In this document: in pieces, positions 34,701 to 46,106 of the stretch
Position numbering within the stretch: position 1 is the stretch's first letter
How the letters are laid out: every line of letters begins with the position of its first letter
Source: Ascochyta rabiei
Taxonomy: Eukaryota; Ascomycota; Dothideomycetes; Pleosporales; Didymellaceae
NCBI RefSeq assembly: GCF_004011695.2
Contig: NC_082417.1
Span: forward strand, 682,001-746,000
Direction: 5' to 3'
Length of the DNA stretch: 64,000 nt
Notes under the pieces: model-generated
What the model was told of the DNA's origin: nothing
The model's input: the letters and a program-made list of their open reading frames with translations, nothing else
The model's database searches: none
Position numbers and translations under genes: made by a program

Positions 34701-35515
34701 GGGCCCAGGGGTGTGCTCGCCCAATCAATGCTCCGGACTAACATTGCGTGCTCTGTAAGGATCCCTTTGGGCTTTGCGATTGTGAAATCAGGAACAACGT
34801 TGTCTGACAGTGATATTGTCACAGACGAACTGCTGCCTGTGGAGTTCTTACCCGTTATCTTACTGGAAGCGTTAGAAATATTCGTAGAAACCGTGTCGGA
34901 TTGCTGATAGGTTAGACAAAGCGCATTCGTCGGTGCTGCGGATACAAGAGCTGATGCTTTGCGCGCCTTTGCGGCTTCAGAATCGTGTTTGATCGCTGTG
35001 GGTCGTGATGGTAGCGCAGCACAAAGCCCACTTTTCGGTATATCGGATGCGCGGTATAGGGCGTTGCCAGAAATCATTCGCCATCTTTGACGAATAGTGG
35101 ATCCCGTCCAGAGTAAGCCTTGGTATAGGAGCGTAAGGGGAAAGACATCTTTTGAATTATTAAACCTGCTGATGCCTGTAGCCCAGTTTCGAAACTCTTC
35201 GTATGTCGCTGTAGCGGAGTCCCTGTTTTTTTCGGGGGGTTCGGTGATGCTGTCCAGCAGCTGGCTGTGCAGCTTCAGCGCTGCATTGGAAAAGGCCGGG
35301 CGTATCGTGGTGACTTCGTTCACAAAGTCTGGGTCGAGGTCGATAATGAAGGTGGGCCGAGAGTCCTCATCTAGGATTTCCTTCAGACTGAGGCTGTCCA
35401 GTTCGACCAATGCGGCATCCTCTAAAGCATCCGTTCCATCCGCTGCGTGTGTCACATCTGCTGGGGGTGTGAACGATCCATGGGATATGTCGTCCATCGT
35501 TGAAGGCGTAGACAT
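31729..35515 (-). CDS. Hybrid histidine kinase with PAS domains and C-terminal receiver
   Basis: A two-component sensor expected to pass phosphate from histidine to its own receiver, then to an HPt protein upstream of a MAP kinase cascade. Exons are 33201-35515 and 31729-33148, giving 1244 residues. The 52-nt intron falls in the H-box, and splicing gives FIDITSHEMRNPLSAIL with the phospho-accepting His at about 776. The ATPase part has NLITNAIKF (N-box), DTGCGL (G1) and GGSGLGL (G2). The receiver runs from LHILVVEDN, with the acceptor Asp in LMDWEMPEMNG (about residue 1162) and a later VSKPF. The N-terminal half has a region beginning IDWASTPLGPMSTW with FFW-type PAS character, a GAF-like stretch, and a second PAS (LGMYLLSPEGMLLEANDRYF). 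The signal sensed is unknown. I start at the first in-frame ATG (35515). Confidence 0.9.
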
Positions 35516-36116
35516 CACCGCAAGCCTCTTACCCAGAGAGATGCTGATGGGGGTGCACTGCAGAGATCGGTGGGGTGAGCCGGTTTTCTGCGATTGAAGA
35601 TCTGGAGAATCGGTAAGACGCCGCACGCTTGACGCCACAAGCGCAACAGGTGTCTCGAACACGGCGCCGCCGCACTGGAATTACTGGCTGTAATTTAAAG
35701 ACCCTTCGCCTTGCACTGACAGCCGACGGCCTTCCCAGACCGCCTCTTGCATCGCATCAACGATCCAAAAGACATTCCTTCGTCGTTTTCATCCTCCTGA
35801 ATGTCTTGTTGCCATTGCTGACGCGTGCCGGCGGCCCGATGACGTCGAATTCGAACCGCTTGCCGTGGTTTCAGTGCGATCCGCGGAATCTAGAACATCG
35901 CCTGGTGCGAAATCTTAGCACTGCGCGCCTGCAAGGCTGGCCATGGAGTGTGCCACTGTTAATGGTGAGTCGTCAAACAGCTTTGTTGGAGATACGATCG
36001 TAAAGCGAAGTAGCCCACGAGATATTTTCACAAGACATAAACGCGAGTGCAAGTATTATCAACAAGTACAGAATGCGCTAGTAAGATGACGTCACGGTCC
36101 GATCCCATTGACTCGA
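35516..36116. promoter_or_regulatory. Histidine kinase upstream region
   Basis: 601 bp between the kinase start and the GH31 stop. It contains one perfect CRE-type palindrome near its far end. Confidence 0.5.
36087..36094. promoter_or_regulatory. CRE palindrome TGACGTCA
   Basis: A perfect TGACGTCA, the consensus site of Atf1/CREB-type bZIP factors, 572 bp upstream of the histidine kinase start. Hybrid kinases feed the stress MAP kinase pathway that activates Atf1, so a feedback site is conceivable. A single 8-mer is weak evidence. Confidence 0.3.
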
Positions 36117-38966
36117 TCATACCTTCTTCAACCCTCCGATATCTACACTCCAGCCAGCATCGAAGCCTTTGTTCAACTCGTACGACTGCGCGTCACCACT
36201 ACCCATCACAGTGATGCTCTTGATCCGTAGGACGGTTGAAAACCCAAATGTTCCCTCGGCAGTGAGGGTTGACCCACTGAACGTAAACGTGATTCCACTG
36301 GTCCCAGACTGCTCGAGGCTCTCGCCGTCGTCAAGATACAGGGATCCGCTTGCACTCCCGTCGCTCTTGGGTGCAATGAGAAGCTCGAAGGGCTTGTCAC
36401 GAAGCGCTCTGGTCGTGTTTGCGCTTTCGGTGCGCATAGGCACGATAGATCCACCATGAACCAGGACAGGGATGTCTGTATCGGGAACATCGGAGTATGT
36501 GATCGTACTTCCAGCCCCCTGCACAGCCTTGCGTGTGAAAAGATCATACCATACACCGGCAGGTACGTAGAATGAGACGGATGATGCAGATTCTTGCGTC
36601 ACTGGATTGACCATGAGAGAAGGGCCATAGAAGAACTGCGTCTCGATTGCATACGTGTTGGCATCTTTAGGATAGTGCATCCTGCATATTGTGAGCGTTT
36701 GAAGAAGAATACGTGAATGGACAGTAACTTACCAGAGAGGTGCAAGCATTGGGGTTCCGTCCACCGTCTGCTTGTGCATAGCTGTGTAGATGTAGTCCAG
36801 AAGCTTGTAACGAATGTCGATCGCCTTCTTTGCAGCGGCGGTCACAGATTCCCATCGATAGGCTTCCTGAGACATTGCGCCATCTACGTTGTGGTTCCTA
36901 TAGAATGGATAGAAAGCTCCCAAAACGGTCCACCGCGCACAGAGGTGCTCAGTAGTGTCGTTCAAGAACCCACACACATCAGCACCAGCCTATGAAATGT
37001 CAGTTCTGTTGTTTAGTGATACACAGGTTGTAGTACATACCATAGGGACTTGAAAGAATGCGACAAATTGAAGTAGATGACGGATAGAAGTCAGGTACTG
37101 ATCCCATGCGGAAACGTTGTCACCCAACCAATGCCCGACGTAGCTACCGGCACCAACAAAGGTACTGCGAGTGATTACCAAAGGACGCTTGTCGGGTCGT
37201 CTCTTGAGCATGCTGTTGCGACTAGCCTTACTCATCATGGTTCCGTATAAATTATGTGTATCGTATTCAGTCCAGCCTCCCTGATGGATCAGGTCGGTCT
37301 GAGCGGTCTTGTTACTAAGACTGCCTGCTGCATTCTTGATCTCATAGGAAGGGGAAAGGAGATCTCGATTTGGAAGCCCCTTCTTGTCCCCACCGGATTG
37401 TCGACGTGGAAGGCTGCGTTTTGTTGAGGCGCCGTCCTTCTGATCGCATGGAAAATCACAGAAACTGGAAGGCTCGTTCATGTCGATCCAAAGTGCGTCA
37501 ATATCAACTCCAAGGTCTTTGTTGAAGAAGGTGGTAAACTCATTGTCCCAGTAGCCCTGCGTGTTCTGGTGGAACCAATCCGGAAAGACAGCTGTGCCGG
37601 GCCAGACGCTGCCTTTCCAGGGCACATTGGCACTGGTTTTGATGAAAGCATCCGCTTCTACGCCTCGGTTGTAAGCATCGTAGTCCTGAGCAGCAACAGC
37701 TAAAGCATATCAGCGGGGTATTGATGAGGTAAGATTTAGACGACTCACCTGGATCGACCATAACAATGTAATGTTGATGCTTGCTGTGTAGATCACTGAC
37801 AAGATCACGGACCTCTGCGAGTGGAAAGTTTTGACCCAATGTGAACACCTTGTAATGATCCATGTAATCGATATCTACAAAGATTAAAAATTGCCAGTCT
37901 TTTAGATTGTGTGCGTGAAGTACCTGTCCACATTGTCTCGAGAGGGATGCCAGCTGCGCTGTAGTTCGCAACTACCGCTGCAACCTCACCAATGCTCTTG
38001 TATCCGAATCGGCATTGATGGAAACCTAGTCCCCAGTATCTGTCGGCGTCGTTAGTGCAAGTTCTGCCACGCTGTATTGGGTTGCGCATACGGCATCATC
38101 GCTGCTTTGTTGGTGATTTCGCTGTACTCGCGAGCAACATCGAATGGCATCGGTCCGGCTAAGAAATATAGATCAATGACTCCACCGATCGTATTGTACT
38201 CCAGATATTGGCCATCGTCGTCGTTAATCTTAACATCCATACCGTTACTGTTGAGCAACAGCACACCATGCGACAACCCAGATTCTGCCCGATGCTCGAA
38301 GTAAACTGGGTGAGTTCCGTAAAGATTCGTGTTTAGAGGTACAGCTCCAGCATCACGTGCCCACAGGGTTCTGACATAGTTTGAGGTTGGCAGTCGCAGT
38401 GAATCAGTGTGCTCGCCCAGACCGTATAGTGACGGGTTGTCTGGCAGAGAAGTTCTGAGCCGCAGGTACTGCGTCTCGAAAACAATGTTAGAACCCTTCG
38501 TGCTGAAGAGGACTTCGCTATTGCTTTTGCGTGTTACAGTAAACGAGAATGGTTCTTCCTCCACAGAAACGTCGAGCAATGAGACATCCGAGTTGGTCGA
38601 GCCGGAGGGACGCGGCACAACGAAGCCTGGCACTTGGTATACCTGCTGGTCTTTATCGTAAATCATGACATGGAGGCGAGAGTCTGAGTTGAATTAGGCA
38701 CAAGCCGTCATGTGTTGACGCGCGAACGTACCGGTCTGCCATTCTGCCAGAAATTTGAGGTCCGTCAAGTCTGGACTGTAGATGTTGCATGCCGTTCCAG
38801 CCAATGTCAGATCGGCTGTGACGCTATTGTCTGAGCGCACGACATTGCTGGCTTTGTACCCGGGACAGTCGTCAGCTCTTCTGAGAGGCACAGCAGTGCC
38901 CCAACGGACAAAGCTGACCCACAGTAGGAAAAAACTTTGCAACAATGTTGTTGTTAAGACGGGCAT
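36117..38966 (-). CDS. Secreted GH31 alpha-glucosidase
   Basis: A glycoside hydrolase family 31 enzyme, probably an extracellular alpha-glucosidase releasing glucose from maltose- or starch-derived oligosaccharides. Seven exons: 38732-38966, 38092-38683, 37924-38039, 37749-37874, 37041-37699, 36733-36989 and 36117-36681, giving 849 residues with consistent phases. A signal peptide ([19 protein letters not shown]) opens the protein. Splicing restores [31 protein letters not shown] and [12 protein letters not shown], all conserved in the family. The nucleophile is the Asp of WIDMNEPS (about 429), and the likely acid/base is in [12 protein letters not shown] (about 550). A beta-sandwich C-terminus follows. 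Alpha-xylosidase activity cannot be excluded. Introns are 48-51 nt except 58 nt (before exon 2) and 49 nt near the end. Confidence 0.93.
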
Positions 38967-39016
38967 AGCGGAGAATGCGGTCAAGGAGCCATTGGCATGG
39001 GGAACCCATGTCTGCT

Positions 39017-39024
39017 CTATATAG
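39017..39024 (-). promoter_or_regulatory. TATA element of the GH31 gene
   Basis: CTATATAG lies about 50 bp upstream of the GH31 start codon on the coding strand, a plausible TATA position with a short leader. A short upstream ATG in another frame lies between it and the main start. Confidence 0.45.
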
Positions 39025-40906
39025 TTTACTAACACATGGCTCTTAGCCCTTGCTTTTTGTGATCATCATAATCGCGGAAATTAAGTTGACATGTGGTGAA
39101 GGGTTCCACAAGACCTCATGATGAATGGTGATCTTACAATTCGTCACGAGTGCTTCCAGTATGCTCGAGGGCGCTAGAGCCGGAAACATGCAGGGCAACC
39201 GGCTGTGCGTGGCCGCTGGTGCGACGCAGTCGCCGAGTTAGGTTGTTGATGGGGTTGTTAGTAAGAAACAGAGAGCTGCGAGTGGTTGGAAAACTCAGAG
39301 ACTGCAACGATGGGTCTGTATGAAGCCACGGCGATCCGCCGTTTTCCATTAGTGATGATGATGTGCAGAGCTAAAGGTACTTTGGTGTAATCTTGTGGGG
39401 AAAATTACAGCCTCATCGAGCCACGTGCGAGCATCGTTGACGAGCGCCAACACATACCTTTGTACAACGTCGTGCCGCGCATGGGAACTGGAGATAATAG
39501 TTTCACGAGGAGATTATATGATGAATTCGCAGCTTGTGCTTCCTGTTGTCCTGCAATCAACTGCGCGAATATGTGAAGATGTTCCAGGATGCGCTAGAAG
39601 TTTACATTACGTTGCATAGCTTCTTTTCCTCTCTACACACTCGAAAGGGTAAGAATGATTGGCATCAGGCATCCCTACGCGAACGGTCACAAGCCACCAT
39701 CAACAACATCCACTGAACCGCTCATTTCCGCCATTCGGGATACCTTCCAATAGTCATCCGCGCACCATTAGAGCTCGTGCTGTTATAAATGCCGGTTCTC
39801 ATCCACAGACGTCACCTTCGCACTCTGTTCGCCAGTAAGGATTCTGCTTGACGGACCGCGGCTGCGACCGCTGCCTCCCTTGCAGCGCCCGCACGATCTG
39901 GGCTGTTGTTGAAGTAGATGGGTCACAAGTCGAGTCTTGACAGACACATCTTCACGATTTCAGGGATGCTCAGCAGACCATTCCTAGTCCTGCTAGGATG
40001 TTCTCAGCCGGTGGGAATCTTGGGTTGAGTTTAGGTGCGACGATCCGCATCCACTACTCCTGCACAGCGGCCTTGCGATGTGACAACGGGTGACGACATA
40101 CCCCAGACTTTCTTCGTCTCCAGATTGCCGAGGAGACCTTCTAGCGGTCAGGCGACGTGTCTACCTATCACGCTGCAACGAAGATCCATCGTGGCAGCTT
40201 GTCAGAGGAGGTGTCTCACGCCACTCCGGTCACAACGAACGAACCACTTTACAAATTATCTCTACTTAGAGCTTCTAGGATTACCGGCTTACACATTGGA
40301 TGGTCATGTCTGTCGTTCCTCCAAGAGAACTAATTTCATTCCTGCTAATCACCACATCCCACTTCGATTCAACCTAGTCGTTACCTGAGGCATGTGCAAC
40401 AGTCGCGTGCAATACAATTTCTAGGGCCGTCTACAGCGTCTCTTGGTCGCGAGGGATAAATATGAGGAATGTTGATGCCGCACAACGGAAGTCTTCCGTG
40501 GTATCATACGCACGTGTTGTGACGCAAGATCGTTTCTGCCTCTCCCAGTATATGCTAGACGCGAAGAAGGTTACTAGAAGGAATCTCCTGCAGGAAACAT
40601 CTCTGTCTACAGGCAGGCTTGTCAATAGTGACAAGGCGTGGGTTTCGAGGGCAAACAACAAAGCTCCTCTGAGATGAGGGCCGCGCGTTCGTCATTCTCA
40701 TCAGAAAAGGGGGGTTCTTTCGCACGAATGGCACACGATTATTCCACGTGAGAATATTTGCCTTTGCGACATCAGGATCGTGCAATGTGACCCCTGCCAA
40801 TCCTAACAGAGAAACCAATCATTCTTCACGGGGAGTCTGTTTGCGTTCCTGGATCACATCGCTGTACCTGGTAGTAGGAATAAGGTAACATTCCCAGTCA
40901 ACGGGC
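39025..40906. other. 1.9 kb without recognised genes
   Basis: It contains the GH31 promoter and the 3' flank of the next gene. A TTATAAAT motif near 39785 resembles a TATA box on the plus strand, but no convincing coding sequence follows it. Confidence 0.45.
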
Positions 40907-42665
40907 TCAGCACTTAGGCACTGTTCGAATCTTCGGATACCGTTCCGTCGGCTGCGCAGATTGGGAGGCGCCCGGCTGAACTGAGTCCTTACGGCTTTTG
41001 TGTGGTGTCCGAGACTTGGGCACCCCATCTGTTTTCGCAGCACTGAAATGTACGTTGAACTTTTTGCGACCCGTCGCTGAACTAGCATCAGCTCCAGCCA
41101 CCATAGGCTTCGGTACCCTTGACCCTCTAAAGGGACCAGATTTGCGTGTATGCTCGTCTTCTATCACCAGCTCCGACTTCAGAGGCCGACGATCGTCCGT
41201 GGGACTCGGCGTTGAGTCGTGCTGGTTGCTTATACTGGGTTCTGGATCCTCAGATTGCGCAATCTTTGGAAACGTTGGTAACTCAGGAGCATAGGTCAAC
41301 CCGCTTTCAAGTACTGCAGTTTGCGGCGGCCTTGGGGGGGGGGGTGCATACGGTGGAATCATCTTTGACACGTAGAGATTCTGATGTCGAAACCGCTTAC
41401 CAGACGCTGCCTGTGTGAGGATCGCAAGATTTGGCAATTCTTTCTTCCTTCTTCGAATGCATTAGCCATGCAATCTCGCCCTCACTTGGCGCTGTCGCTT
41501 CCTTCTGTTTGACCGGCAATTCAATTGGCAGTGTGACTGGCATCTCGATCGACTCATCATGAATGAGAAAGCGGCCTTGACCCCTGAGCTCAACGTACTT
41601 TGAGTCAAAGGCTTCTTCGATCGTAGCTCGAAACGGACGATAGGCGCCCTCCATCATCTGGTGCTGTTTTTTGTGCTGAGACAGGAGTGCCTTCCACTTC
41701 GCCATGCCTTTGGCTGTCTCAGTGGGCTTAGATGCTGACATCCTGTCTCCACCTATGCGGAAAGCAGCCAAGGTTCCCCCTACGGCCCAACTTGCCGTAC
41801 GTCTGATGCCACTTCTGATGGACCTCTCTAGTCTGGGTGCAGGTGCCCGCTTAGCTCTATCACTTTTCCCGCCGACAAGGTCAATCTGGTCCTGTCCCGG
41901 TAGAGCAGTACGGATCAAAACTCTTGTTGCCTGGAAGCCGTCAGCGTTGGTTGATTGACAGGCACAAATGAAACTCACCACAGAAGTCGTATCTCTTGAA
42001 AATGAACGTCGTTGATCAGCTACAATCGAGAGCGGTGGCTTGGCTGCCTCTACACTGGCGGGTGGATGTTGTTGCTTTGCTATTGTGGGCAAAATAAGTA
42101 CCGATGCCGGTTGCTGGATTTCCAAATCATCATCAATTGAAGTTAGATTCGGATTGCTGAGACAATGTGGTCAGTAAACGAAAAAAAGATCATCTCCCAA
42201 GCAGAACGTCATGCCTACTCGGCTATGAAGAATCGATGCAAATAGGATGAGATTTCTACCTTGCTGCTGTATCCAGGGGTAAGTGGCTTCGCCCAAGTGG
42301 CAGATTGGGGTGATCGGAAAAGGGCGGTTGTAATGACATTGCGAATGTCAGATGTTGGAGGTTCAAGGAAGGTCCGAAGCTAAACGGGAGATTGGCCACA
42401 ACAGGTGACGAAAGGGCACGAATACCAGCAAGCGCGGGTGGTGGCTCACTGATGGTTGACCAAAGACGCAGGAGGGAGCGAAAGAGGATTCGAGAGAGGA
42501 CCACGTTATTCTTGAACAATTTAACAACGATAAAACCCCCCACACAGCGTAAGAATGGTTTCTGAAGTAACGTACTCCTCGCTCTCGCAACCATGGATCT
42601 GCACACTCAGGGACTAATGATGACGACGACCATAGATCTCTGGGGAGACTTTCAGCCCCTGCCAT
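40907..42665 (-). CDS. Unrecognised multi-exon protein
   Basis: I do not recognise this family. Five exons join in phase: 42576-42665, 42260-42510, 41979-42156, 41401-41930 and 40907-41330, giving about 490 residues. The three downstream exons are the safest. The 5' part is uncertain: an in-frame ATG at 42339 would give 403 residues. A strong GTAAGT donor at about 42712 suggests a further leader exon. The product is basic and Pro/Ser-rich. The best-conserved-looking stretch is KGMAKWKALLSQHKKQH through GAYRPFRATIEEAFDSKYVE, ending in KEERIAKSC. The C-terminus is Lys/Arg-rich (KSRTPHKSRKD). No membrane segment or signal peptide is evident, so a nuclear or cytosolic protein is likely. Intron 4 ends in a run of C before AAG. 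Confidence 0.5.
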
Positions 42666-42683
42666 CTCTCTTGATTTGACCAT

Positions 42684-43039
42684 AGAGAAGATTGAATTGG
42701 TTACTTACCTTATGATGTCTGAAGCAAAGCCGGTGGAAGCGAAGCTGGTAGAATCAAAAGCCCAATTTTGCACGTATCAAAAGTATACTTCGAGCTGACA
42801 TTAGTCCTTGAACCTGTCTACTGTCTTGAGGGGTCATGCACTCTCAATATTGCGTACCATGGTACACGAAGTCTATTCTATTGATAGCATCGAGCAGCAG
42901 TGTTGGCCAGCATCTCCTCGACGACGACCCAACAGTTGCTGTCCTGAGGCACGAAATCATTTACACTATATACACCAATTCACAATGTTTCAACTCTTCT
43001 TAACCAAGTGCCAAGGGTATCATCGCATTCCACCACACT
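42684..43039. other. Intergenic
   Basis: It holds the promoter or leader of the gene ending at 40907 and the 3' flank of the Smr gene. A probable splice donor (AAG|GTAAGT on the minus strand, near 42712) marks a likely untranslated or unresolved exon. Confidence 0.45.
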
Positions 43040-43864
43040 TTACATGACATTACAGCAGCCCAGCTTCTTAAGCAACTTCGGCAGGCCCTTTCGCACTATC
43101 TGCTCAATCTCGTCATTTTGGTTGTTTTGCTGGTTCTGATTGTGCTGCTGCTGTTGGTGACCACCATACTGCTGGCCGCCGTGCTGTTGACCGCCGTGCT
43201 GCTGCCCGGGATATCCACCACCACCATTGTACTGTCCACCTCCGTACTGCGGGTGCTGCGGTGGCGGAGGCATGCTGTGCACCGCACCGCCCTGGAGGTT
43301 TACGTAGATGCGACCCTCGTTCTCTTCAGTCTGATATTGTAAGCCGAGCTCGCGGCACACCTGTTCAACTCTGGGCTTGATCTTTTGCACATGGTTTTTG
43401 CTGTGATTGCCTTTGCCAACTATAACGTGCAGATGATCCTCTCCCCTGTTTCTGGCCGCTTTGATTCTCTCTTCAAGCACATCCTCCGCTTCTTCGACAA
43501 ACAAACCGTGCAGGTCAATCGTATCGCTTTGAACACGACCAGCTGCGTTGTTCTCACGGAATATATAGTCGCGTGCTTGCAGGTTGTATTGCTCCATTTT
43601 GGCGGCATGTTGTTTCCCTTCTTCGGAGAGGTCGTGGGCACGCGCGCCGTCACCGGATTCGTAGGCTTGGTGGGCGCGGTCAAAACACGAGCTGCGTTTT
43701 GCGGCCTCTTGACGCGCGAGATCGCGGAGACGGTCGTATTCTGCTTCTGCATCGTTGTTGGAGTGGTTGAGCGCTGAAAGATGTTAGTTGGGGTGATTGG
43801 ATGTAAGGCGATCGAGGAGAGACGAACAGCGCGAGCCCATCGATAACATTTCCATGGTGGCCAT
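43040..43864 (-). CDS. DUF1771 plus Smr-domain protein
   Basis: A protein with a DUF1771 helical region followed by a Smr domain, a fold that binds or cleaves nucleic acids (MutS2-related, and Cue2/N4BP2-type nucleases). Exons are 43828-43864 and 43040-43773 (256 residues), joined in phase 1 across a weak donor (GTTCGT). DUF1771 runs from NNDAEAEYDRLRDLARQEA to ARDYIFRENN. The Smr core has the signature IDLHGLFVEEAEDVLEERI and the VIVGKGNHSKNH loop, then an IYVNLQG strand. The last third is a Gln/Asn/Gly/His/Tyr-rich tail of prion-like composition, ending in a short basic-hydrophobic helix with a final CC. The function in filamentous fungi is not established. Confidence 0.87.
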
Positions 43865-44181
43865 GTTGGAGCGACACCCAAAACAGGACGTCTGACTTGA
43901 AGAGATGTGGACGTGAGAAACGGGAGGATGTCAGGATGTAGTGTTGATCTTGAGCTGGCAGCTCGACCACGGGTTCGGCGCTAAAGCGGCTGAAAGCAAG
44001 CTTGCGCAGGGCCCAGATCGCCGGGGTTCGCGATCATTGCGATCGCGTCTGCACTCGGTATGGTCGCGCGTCCGTGTGTGTGCAAGAAACACCATAAGTG
44101 GAAAAGTTGATATTGGCTGGATGATGCTGGGGGTATATTGTCGCTGAAGAGACGCCGAGGCAATGTTTTGATGCCACAATG
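43865..44181. other. Intergenic between the Smr gene and USE1
   Basis: 317 bp holding the Smr-gene promoter and the USE1 3' flank. No feature is recognised. Confidence 0.5.
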
Positions 44182-45141
44182 TCAGAATCGTATCTTGGGT
44201 CCCACAAAGACAATGATGAAGGCCAGTAACCACAACCCGCCAATCATGGCATAGAGCTTCATGCGATCCCACCAGCCCTTACCCTCCGTCATACGCCTGA
44301 GTGTGCCCATTCTCTGGCTGGCAGCATCCATGTTGATCTGGTTTTTGTCCAGCCCCGATACTGCTCGGTCGACAATGCCCTTATCGCTGTCTAAAGTGTT
44401 GCTGAACTGTATTGATTGCGCCTTGAGCTGCTTTGCCATCTCCAGGAGACTCTCCGTAAGGTTCTCTTGTTCGTTACGGTCGTGCGACAGGAGCGCTTCT
44501 GTTTGTGCTAGGGAAGGATCGCCAGTTGTGGTACTTGACTTGGACGGGAACAGCGAGGTTCCTGATGCCGTTTGTGTCCCATCAGCGGCTGCTCCCTGCC
44601 CTCTCCGCCGCATCTGTGAGGTCAAGTTCCTTGCAGCGTTTTGAAGTGCTTCGTTGCCATCGCCCTCTCTCGATGTGATGTCAATACCCTCATTGGCCTT
44701 GATCCTAGGTGCGTATGAGGGGAACTGATCCTCGTCTTCGTCGTCCGAGTCTATTGAAGCTTCTGACTCTGTATCACCGAGCTGATTCAGTTCGTATATC
44801 CGTTGATTCAGTAGCTTTATCGTTTCGCGTTTCTGCTGCAGGTCTGCTTGTAGCGCCGACTTCTTTGATTTCGAAGGTAACGTAGAGGCCGAGTGTTCGA
44901 GGCTGAGGAGGAGAGTGCGTGCATGTTCAATGTTCTGTTACGCGTTTCAGTGAAAGTTGTGAGGAATGTACCAAGGGATACATCTTACAGCGCTGACGCG
45001 TGCCCGCTCATAGAGTGACTTCCTTAGCTGGGGTGATGGGTCTACAAGAACAATTTGTTCCAGTCTTGAAAGCAGTCGGCCAAGGTTGATCGGTGTTGGA
45101 TCAGGAAATCCCGGCGGCGACCGCGACCCGGTGGTGGCCAT
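44182..45141 (-). CDS. USE1: ER SNARE Use1
   Basis: Use1 is the ER Q-SNARE that works with Sec20, Ufe1 and Sec22 in Golgi-to-ER retrograde fusion. Exons are 44989-45141 and 44182-44934, joined in phase 0 (54-nt intron), giving 301 residues. The N-terminal helical region (LSRLEQIVLVDPSPQLRKSL) is followed by an acidic linker (SIDSDDEDEDQ). The SNARE helix covers about residues 195-255, with LLSHDRNEQENLTESLLEMA and the layer region LDKNQINMDAASQRM. A C-terminal membrane anchor (LYAMIGGLWLLAFIIVFVG) and a short KIRF tail end the protein, as expected for a tail-anchored SNARE. Confidence 0.9.
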
Positions 45142-45622
45142 TGTGTGCTGACCTCTGTCTTTGGAACACTTGCAGTAGTTGTCTTCGTGAAGGGGTTACG
45201 AGGTGTACTGGCATGAAATGGTGTTGCGTATTGGTTATTAACAAGGTCGTATGCTTCTTTGGCAGTTTTGACTGATCAGTTGTTGCTGCAGGTAAGGTGG
45301 ACCGTGGAGGCAACGTCACTGTTGGAAACCTTGCGACAAGCCAATGGTTAGCTCATTCCCCCCACAGTGGCCAGTGCCCACTCCACCCTCCAACCAAATA
45401 CACAACCACGGAGCTGGGATGTAAGGGCATACATCACTTTCAACTTGGTCATCTGATGATTGATATATGTTTTATATAATCGCTACAAAATCCTAGAGAA
45501 AACCATTGCTTTGACTGGTAACACAATTGCTGTTGCACTTTGCACAGCAGACTGTATCTGACGAAAATCAACCCGTCCTCTGCTCAGAGATTGAGACGGT
45601 TCCTTTGACGCCGTATACCAAA
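45142..45622. other. Intergenic, USE1 upstream region
   Basis: 481 bp holding the USE1 promoter and the 3' flank of the next gene. No feature is recognised. Confidence 0.5.
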
Positions 45623-46106
45623 TTAACCACGAAGGGTCGTTATGTCTCTCGGCTCGGCAGCTTTCGGTGCTGCTGGAGGACTAGCGGATGCAGGTCCACG
45701 GGTGAAGCTAACAATGTTAGACTTAAATTGATAGAAAATGTTGCCAACTCACTTGTTCCACATCGACCCAAGGAAACCCGGCTTCCCATATGAATCGTGT
45801 AGTGATGCACGCCTCTCGACACTTGCCTGGTCGGTAGGTCTCTTAAGCATCTCAAGGTTGCCGTAGCGCTGCGCAGCAGACGACTATGACACGTCAATAC
45901 TGAACTTCGAGGTGTTTCTGTGCTTATTGAGTAGAAGTTCGACATACTCTGCGACGTCCATCTGGAGATGAAGGTTCTACCATCGAGCCGTCTGAGCCTC
46001 GGCGCTGAGCATCTTCCTTGGGAGCTTCAGGCATAGCTGGTACTGTGCTGTCTCCGTAGGCTTTATGGCTCTGGCTGGAATACTTCTGGTGGAACGGCGA
46101 AGGCAT
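45623..46106 (-). CDS. Short conserved fungal protein, possibly ELI-Ag1-like
   Basis: Three exons (45948-46106, 45753-45883 and 45623-45707) join in phase to give 124 residues. The C-terminal half reads YGNLEMLKRPTDQASVERR, then LHDSYGKPGFLGSMWNNFT. This pattern of a short leucine/lysine block, RR and a final glycine-tryptophan segment occurs in small fungal proteins annotated from memory as expression library immunization antigen 1 or conidiation-type proteins. I hold that name loosely. There is no signal peptide or membrane segment; the first half is Ser/Pro-rich and disordered. Introns are 64 and 45 nt with GTATGT and GTGAGT donors, which supports a real expressed gene. Confidence 0.65.

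Noticed and set aside
32400..35600. Open frames antisense to the histidine kinase
   Set aside because: Mirror images of a clearly coding exon with kinase and receiver motifs on the other strand.
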